From contig NZ_NEUF01000121.1 in the NCBI RefSeq assembly GCF_002910915.1, positions 62,001 through 126,000 of the forward strand: 64,000 bases of DNA. Direction: 5' to 3'. A model generated the notes under the pieces. That model saw nothing but the letters and a program-made list of their open reading frames with translations. It did not search any database and was not told the DNA's origin. This stretch comes from Streptomyces sp. SM10. GTDB taxonomy: Bacteria > Actinomycetota > Actinomycetes > Streptomycetales > Streptomycetaceae. Positions within the stretch are counted from its first letter, which is position 1. Every line of letters begins with the position of its first letter. Positions 59,376 to 64,000 of this stretch are shown here, one piece after another. A program made the translations under genes and the position numbers.

Positions 59376-60878
59376 TTGAAGCTGAGCGAGCTGCTGGCCG
59401 GACAGAACCACCACATCCTCCGGGGCGACCCGGAGAAGACCCGCATCACCGCCGGAACGGTCTTCGACGCCGACCGGGTGGCGCCGGGGTCGCTGTTCGT
59501 CGCGGTGCCGGGCCACGTGGAGGGAGGCCCCGGCGCGGTCGGCCCGGCACTCGCCCGGGGCGCGGCGGCGGTGGTCGTGGAGGAGGGCTGCGCGGTGCCC
59601 ACGGCGGCGGGGGACGTCTGCGTCGTCCAGGTAGCGGACGTCCGTTCCGTGGCCGCTGTCGTCGCCTCCCGCTACTTCGGGGAGCCGGGACGGAGGATGG
59701 ACATGGTGGCGATCACCGGCACCAACGGGAAGACCTCCGTCTCGTACATGGTCGAGTCGGTGCTGAGGATCTCCGAGGGCGCGAGCGCCGGGGTCATCGG
59801 CACGGCCGGAAGCCGCATCGGGGACGAACTGATCCCGATGCCGCGGTCGGTGCTGTCCACTCCGGAATCGCCCGACCTGCAGTACCTGCTGGGGTGCATG
59901 CGCGACCGCGGGGTGGGGACGGTGGTGCTGGAGGCCACGTCGATGGGGCTGCTCACCCACCGGGTCGACCGCACCTTCGTCGACGTGGGCGTCTTCACCA
60001 ACCTCAGCCAGGACCACCTGGACGACCACGGCACGATGGAGAACTACCGGGACGCCAAACTCCGGCTCTTCCAGGGGCTGTGCCGGCACGCCGTCGTCAA
60101 CGCCGACGATCCGGTGGGGGCCCTGATCCGGACGATGATGCCGGGCGCGGTCACCACGTACGCCCTTGATGCCGAGGCCGACTACCGGGCCACCGATCTG
60201 ACGGTGGACGCCTCGGGGACGCGCTTCACGCTGCACCACGACGGCCGCAAGTATCCGGCGGCGATCCCCTCGCCCGGCGCGTTCTCGGTGCTGAACGCGC
60301 TGGCCACGGTGGCGGCCTGCCACACCCTGGGGCACGACCTCGCGGGCCTGGTCTCCGCACTCGAACGGATGCCGCAGATCCCGGGCCGCTTCGAACGCTT
60401 CACGACGCCCGAGGGCACCTCGGTGATCGTGGACTACGCCCACTCCCCGGACTCGCTGGACAAGGTGCTGACCACCCTCCGCGGCTTCGCCCGTGCCCGG
60501 ATCGTCACCGTGTTCGGCTGCGGCGGGGACCGGGACACGACCAAGCGGGCCGAGATGGGGACGATCGCCGGGACGCACTCCGATCTGTGCGTCCTCACCT
60601 CGGACAACCCGCGCAACGAGGACCCCGAGACGATCCTGGACCAGGTCGCACCCGGCATCGAGGTGACCGGCACGCCCTACGAACGCTGTGCCGACCGTCG
60701 CGCGGCCATCGCATCCGCCCTGTCGGCCGCCGGGCCGGACGACATCGTGCTGATCGCCGGTAAGGGCAGCGAGCCCCACCAGATCGTTGGTGACGTGCTG
60801 CTGCCCTTCAGCGACATGGCCGCCGTCCGTGAACTGACCGAGGCCCGTGCGGCACGGAGTCAGGCCACTTTGCGGTAG
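59376..60878 (+). CDS. MurE-like Mur ligase
   Basis: 500 aa from the TTG at 59376 (AAGGGA 6 bases upstream). Mur ligase layout: N-terminal UDP-MurNAc-binding-like domain, ATP motif AITGTNGKTSVSYMVES near residue 112, central YRDAKLRLFQ (carbamylated Lys region), and C-terminal GCGGDRDTTKRAEMG and DNPRNEDP; the DNPR motif normally recognises meso-DAP. Housekeeping MurE sits in the division/wall cluster, so this is a second copy, away from mur genes. It could ligate an amino acid in the adjacent metallophore-like pathway, or be a wall paralogue. Confidence 0.88.
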   Translation: MKLSELLAGQNHHILRGDPEKTRITAGTVFDADRVAPGSLFVAVPGHVEGGPGAVGPALARGAAAVVVEEGCAVPTAAGDVCVVQVADVRSVAAVVASRYFGEPGRRMDMVAITGTNGKTSVSYMVESVLRISEGASAGVIGTAGSRIGDELIPMPRSVLSTPESPDLQYLLGCMRDRGVGTVVLEATSMGLLTHRVDRTFVDVGVFTNLSQDHLDDHGTMENYRDAKLRLFQGLCRHAVVNADDPVGALIRTMMPGAVTTYALDAEADYRATDLTVDASGTRFTLHHDGRKYPAAIPSPGAFSVLNALATVAACHTLGHDLAGLVSALERMPQIPGRFERFTTPEGTSVIVDYAHSPDSLDKVLTTLRGFARARIVTVFGCGGDRDTTKRAEMGTIAGTHSDLCVLTSDNPRNEDPETILDQVAPGIEVTGTPYERCADRRAAIASALSAAGPDDIVLIAGKGSEPHQIVGDVLLPFSDMAAVRELTEARAARSQATLR

Positions 60879-61277
60879 GTCAGGTCGAAGTCGTGTTCCC
60901 AGCCACCGCCGTCGAACCCGGCCTCCCAGACGTCGGTGATCGTGTTCCCGTCCTCGCTGAACGTGCCGGTGAAGTGCTGACGGAAATCCAGGGGCGTGAC
61001 GCCGGGCGGCTCCCGCGTGAGCGTCCACACCCCGCCCTCGAAGGTCATCGCGTACAGACGGGCCACGCCCCGTGAGTCGAAGTAGTTCTGTGTGTGCGCC
61101 CGTGCCCGGGTCGGCCCGGATGACCAACAGACCGTCCGGCGCCTCCGGAACGGGGATCTCCGAACGCTGCAGCAGGAAGTGACCGGCCAGAGCCCGTTCG
61201 AACCAGGTGCGCGCCGCCGGGACCTCCTCCGGCGCACCCGGCGGCTGCTTCCCCGGGAAGCGCGCAAGTGCCGACAG
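60860..61277 (-). pseudogene. Frameshifted DUF1579-like protein gene
   Basis: N-terminal frame (LARFPGK to TWFERALAGHFLLQRSEIPV, ending DPGTGAHTE) and C-terminal frame (TQNYFDSRGVARLYAMTFEG to FDLTYRKVA, stop at 60860) together make one DUF1579-like protein. The break is in a CA-repeat tract near 61090-61097; two extra bases would restore one frame. It may be a pseudogene, an assembly error, or a slip-prone tract. It overlaps the MurE-like 3' end by 19 bases. No convincing start codon is visible upstream. Confidence 0.75.
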
Positions 61278-61469
61278 GTTCCGTGCTCCCCGCCCCGTGG
61301 CCCGGAGTCCGGGACTGCACGGCGTTCGGGCCGATCGCCCCGCAGGCGGCCGAGCTGCCCGGATCGCCGCTCTGCTCGTGCCCTGATCCGGCACCGCCGC
61401 CGTAGCGGCCGCGCTGTCATTGGCATGGACCTGCCTGTCGAACTGCACTACAGTCCGTAGCGGCACTTC

Positions 61470-61483
61470 TGAGAGCGCTCTCA
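61470..61483. promoter_or_regulatory. LacI-type palindrome upstream of S1 protease
   Basis: TGAGAGCGCTCTCA is a perfect 14-bp palindrome, close to the CebR operator TGGGAGCGCTCCCA of Streptomyces. It is 64 bp before the protease start. A LacI-family repressor linked to carbon source is the likely regulator. Confidence 0.75.
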
Positions 61484-61546
61484 GGCAACTCTCGGATGCT
61501 TCCTGTTCCACCCCCACGATGCTGGAACAACAGAAGGGGCACTCCC

Positions 61547-62698
61547 TTGAGACACACGACACTGGTGCGGACGGGTCTCTCCGCACTGCTCATCATGGGT
61601 ACCTGGGCGACCGTCGGGCCGATCCAGGCCTCCGCGGCGGACTCCCCCTCCTCCTCCGCCGAACCCCAGGCCTCGGCAGGGATCATCACGGCCATGCAGC
61701 GGGACCTCGGGCTGACGAAGAGCCAGGCCGAGACCCGCCTCACCGCCGAGAAGGCGGCAACCGCCCTGCAGGGAAAGGCGCGTGGCGCGGCAGGCTCGTC
61801 GTACGGCGGCTCCTGGTTCGACGCGGGGAGCGGCCGGCTCACGGTCGCGGTCACGGACGGCGCCAGGGCCGCAGAGGTCCGGGCTACCGGCGCCCAGGTC
61901 CGGACGGTCGAGCACACGGCGCGGGAGCTGGACGCCACCAAGAAGCAGCTGGACGCGCTCTCCGCGCCCAGTGGCGTCAGCAGCTGGCACGTCGACCCCC
62001 GGGCGAACAGCGTCGTCGTGAACGTCGTCGCCTCCGAGCAGGGTGACAACGATGTCCGCGCGTTCGTCGCGAAGGCGCGCGAGGCGGGACCCGTCACGGT
62101 GAAGCAGACCGCCGAGGCCCCGCAGACCTTCGCCGCGGGAACGGTCGGCGGGGACCCGTACTACACCGGCAACGTCCGCTGTTCCATAGGATTCTCGGTG
62201 TATGGCGGCTTCGTCACGGCCGGCCACTGCGGCCAGGCGGGCGGTGCGGTCCGGGGCTGGGACAACTCGGCCATCGGCACCTTCCAGGGCTCGTCCTTCC
62301 CCGGCAACGACTACGCCTGGGTGAGCGTGGGCAGCGGCTGGTGGACCGTCCCGGTCGTCCTGGGCTGGGGAACCGTCTCGGACCAGCTGGTCCGCGGCTC
62401 CAACGAGGCTCCGATCGGCGCCTCGATCTGCCGCTCCGGTTCCACGACCCACTGGCACTGCGGCAACGTGCTCGCCAAGAACGAGACCGTGAACTACAGC
62501 CAGGGCGCCGTCCACCAGATGACCAAGACGAGCGTGTGCGCCGAACCGGGCGACTCCGGCGGCTCGTTCATCAGCGGCGACCAGGCGCAGGGTGTCACGT
62601 CCGGCGGCTGGGGGAACTGCAGCAGCGGTGGTGAGACCTGGCATCAGCCCATCAACGAGATCCTCAACCGCTACGGCTTGACCCTCCACACGGCCTGA
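61547..62698 (+). CDS. Secreted S1-family serine protease (streptogrisin/alpha-lytic type) preproenzyme
   Basis: 383 aa from the TTG at 61547 (AAGGGG upstream). Signal peptide residues 1-32 (LRHTTLVRTGLSALLIMGTW then AASA-type end), an alpha-lytic-type propeptide (residues about 45-195), and a mature chymotrypsin domain beginning near TVGGDPYYTGN. Catalytic His227 (TAGHCG), Asp in GNDYAWV (about 253) and Ser337 (GDSGGS). Extracellular degradative protease. Controlled probably by the LacI-type palindrome upstream; followed by a terminator. Confidence 0.94.
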   Translation: MRHTTLVRTGLSALLIMGTWATVGPIQASAADSPSSSAEPQASAGIITAMQRDLGLTKSQAETRLTAEKAATALQGKARGAAGSSYGGSWFDAGSGRLTVAVTDGARAAEVRATGAQVRTVEHTARELDATKKQLDALSAPSGVSSWHVDPRANSVVVNVVASEQGDNDVRAFVAKAREAGPVTVKQTAEAPQTFAAGTVGGDPYYTGNVRCSIGFSVYGGFVTAGHCGQAGGAVRGWDNSAIGTFQGSSFPGNDYAWVSVGSGWWTVPVVLGWGTVSDQLVRGSNEAPIGASICRSGSTTHWHCGNVLAKNETVNYSQGAVHQMTKTSVCAEPGDSGGSFISGDQAQGVTSGGWGNCSSGGETWHQPINEILNRYGLTLHTA

Positions 62699-63107
62699 CC
62701 GAGGATCCCGCCGGAACCGGGTGACCCGGCGGGACCGCGACCGGTCTGCTGCGGCAGCAGGGTGGCCCCCTGCCGCAGCAGACCTCGGCCCTTCGCGGCT
62801 CCGGGAGCGTTCGGTGCGCATGCGGGGCGTCGGGTCCCGGTCACGCGTCGCGGTGGGCCGAGGCCGCCTCCGGCTCGCGCGCCATCGGGCGGGCTCCGGC
62901 CGGACATGACGACAGTGGTCAGCTGCCTGCACCGAATCGGCCCGGCACGAACACGCCCCGTTGATCGAACGAACTGGATCGGGGTTTCGGCGGCATGCGG
63001 CCGTGGAGCTCGGCATCCCTACCACGCGTGGTGATCGATGAACCCACGTAAGCGGGCTGTCGCATGGCCCCCGACCAAGATCGAGAACAGGTTCGAAGCG
63101 GCGTGCG
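62699..63107. other. Intergenic region, 409 bp
   Basis: Between the S1 protease stop and the APH-type stop at 63108. Apart from the terminator at 62743-62784, I see no gene, repeat or motif. Confidence 0.6.
62743..62784. terminator. Terminator hairpin after S1 protease
   Basis: Arms GGTCTGCTGCGGCAG and CTGCCGCAGCAGACC pair perfectly around a 12-base loop, 45 bases past the protease stop. Confidence 0.88.
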
Positions 63108-64000
63108 TCAAACGCCCTTCAGAACACGATCAAGTGCCGCCCGGCCTGCGGGTCCCCAGCGCGGTTTGCCGCCGGGAAGGCCCCGGTCCCCGTTCTGCCC
63201 CATGAGCATCAGGAAGAGACTCTTCATGGCGGCCAGCCCGCGGGCGCGCCGGATCGCCGCCGCGTTTGCACGCCCGTACGTGTCGAAGAACCGTGAGGCC
63301 GTGCCTGCGGGGAGCAGCACCCATGCGGCAGCGAGGTCCCACGCCGGATCGCCGGCGGAGATGTCGCCGAAGTCGACGATGCCCGAGAGCGTTCCGTCCG
63401 AGACGACGACGTTCGCGGGATGCAGGTCGCCGTGCACCCACACTCTCGTTCCCTCGCATGCGTCGGCCGCAACGGCGTCGTCCCAGACGGCCCGGACGTC
63501 GGCGGCGACGTCGCCGGGGGCAACGGCCTGGAAGAGGTTCTCGAAGCCGTCCGCGCAGGTCCTGGGATGGTCACCGCAGCGCGTAGCGACCGGCGCATCG
63601 GCGGGCGCCTCCACATGGAGCGCCCGGAGGAAGCCCGCCAGCGTGTCGGCCGCGTGGTCGCCGCGGCTGATCGAGCCGTGGTCCAGGGGCTCGCCGGGAA
63701 TCCACGTCATCACGGTCCAGTGCTTGGGGAAGCGCTCGGACGGTCGGCCGAACCGCACCGGGGTCGGCACCGGGAGCGGCAGACGCGGCGCGAGCACCGG
63801 GAGCCACCGGCGTTCGTTGAGCTGGAGTTCCGGGGTGGGGTCCATGCGCTGCATGCGCACGGCCAACTCGTCCCCGAGGCGCCACATCTGGTTGCCCCAG
63901 CCGCCTGGCACCTCGCGGATGGCCAGCCCCGCAAGGTCTGGATGTTGCTCCTGCAGCAGGTCGCGGACCAGGTCTGCGGTGATCTCGATCGCGGTGTCGG
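63108..64000 (-). CDS. APH/choline kinase-family phosphotransferase (partial, N-terminus beyond window)
   Basis: At least 297 codons; the frame is open to the window edge (DTAIEITADLVRDLLQEQ at the edge), so the start is not included. Kinase-like motifs: Brenner HGDLHPANVVV, DFGDISAGDPAWDLA, and GNQMWRLGDELAVRM as the ATP-site strand. Family includes aminoglycoside and macrolide phosphotransferases, but most Streptomyces members have unknown substrates. Antibiotic resistance is possible and unproven. Confidence 0.85.
   Translation of the reverse strand, partial: DTAIEITADLVRDLLQEQHPDLAGLAIREVPGGWGNQMWRLGDELAVRMQRMDPTPELQLNERRWLPVLAPRLPLPVPTPVRFGRPSERFPKHWTVMTWIPGEPLDHGSISRGDHAADTLAGFLRALHVEAPADAPVATRCGDHPRTCADGFENLFQAVAPGDVAADVRAVWDDAVAADACEGTRVWVHGDLHPANVVVSDGTLSGIVDFGDISAGDPAWDLAAAWVLLPAGTASRFFDTYGRANAAAIRRARGLAAMKSLFLMLMGQNGDRGLPGGKPRWGPAGRAALDRVLKGV

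Noticed and set aside
1..64000. tRNA, rRNA, CRISPR arrays or attachment sites
   Set aside because: I looked for conserved tRNA/rRNA patterns, regular repeat-spacer arrays and paired att-like repeats and found none I could support.

Overview
The window is high-GC actinomycete chromosome, most likely Streptomyces or a close relative. The support is strong G/C bias at third codon positions, GTG/TTG starts, many 4-base ATGA/GTGA gene overlaps, and families such as DUF5709, a streptogrisin-like S1 protease, PanD and an encapsulin. I saw no rRNA, tRNA or CRISPR array. Both ends cut through genes (an AraC-type regulator at base 1, an APH-type kinase at base 64000).

Region 1 (about 1-23.2 kb) is an enediyne polyketide locus. 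A rightward operon with overlapping genes encodes UnbV (E4), UnbU (E5), the iterative enediyne PKS (KS-AT-ACP-KR-DH-PPTase), the hot-dog thioesterase E10 and a flavin reductase (E6-like). The DUF1702/UnbL (E3) gene and a cytochrome P450 form a separate operon that converges on it. To the left are a GMC flavoenzyme, two AhpD/carboxymuconolactone-decarboxylase-fold proteins, an SDR and an AraC-type regulator. To the right are a membrane protein, a TetR repressor with a clear palindromic operator, a carotenoid-cleavage-type oxygenase and an MFS exporter. Together these look like core polyene synthesis, oxidation, export and control. The product class (9- or 10-membered) cannot be fixed from this window.

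Region 2 (23.4-34.8 kb) is mostly leftward accessory metabolism: an ArsR/SRPBCC pair facing a VOC protein across a cluster of GCAA(C)...(G)TTGC palindromes, a PPOX protein, a GFA protein, an F420/NADP reductase-like protein, an acyl-CoA-dehydrogenase-like flavoenzyme, an epoxide hydrolase, an SDR, a DUF899 protein, and a translationally coupled pair (hydroxycinnamoyl-CoA hydratase-lyase-like crotonase plus 4CL-like ligase) that could make or degrade a hydroxybenzoyl unit. The epoxide hydrolase, CoA ligase and flavoenzyme would suit enediyne tailoring, but this is inference.

Region 3 (34.8-38.1 kb) is a scar: a decayed group II intron reverse-transcriptase fragment, a second AraC-type regulator paralogous to the one at base 1, the tail of a leftward gene cut by an insertion, and an 825-bp IS3-type element whose orfB has lost most of its catalytic core.

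Region 4 (38.3-47.5 kb) holds panD, a proline-rich small protein, an encapsulin nanocompartment operon (DyP peroxidase with a C-terminal cargo peptide, encapsulin shell, type III PLP decarboxylase), 6-phosphogluconate dehydrogenase, a broken TAP-like hydrolase, an ABC exporter and DUF5709.

Region 5 (47.6-59.1 kb) is the most novel part. A strictly overlapping ten-gene operon sits behind a Zur-like palindrome. It encodes an ATP-grasp ligase, a DUF364-type protein, an SbnA/cysteine-synthase-like PLP enzyme, an enolase-superfamily dipeptide-epimerase-like protein, an MFS exporter, a methyltransferase, and a complete nickel/peptide-type ABC importer with fused ATPases. I read this as a non-NRPS peptide-like metallophore (zincophore) system: make, epimerise, methylate, export, re-import. 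A MurE-like ligase follows.

Region 6 (60.9-64 kb) has a frameshifted gene, a secreted S1 protease behind a LacI-type palindrome, a terminator and a partial APH-family kinase.
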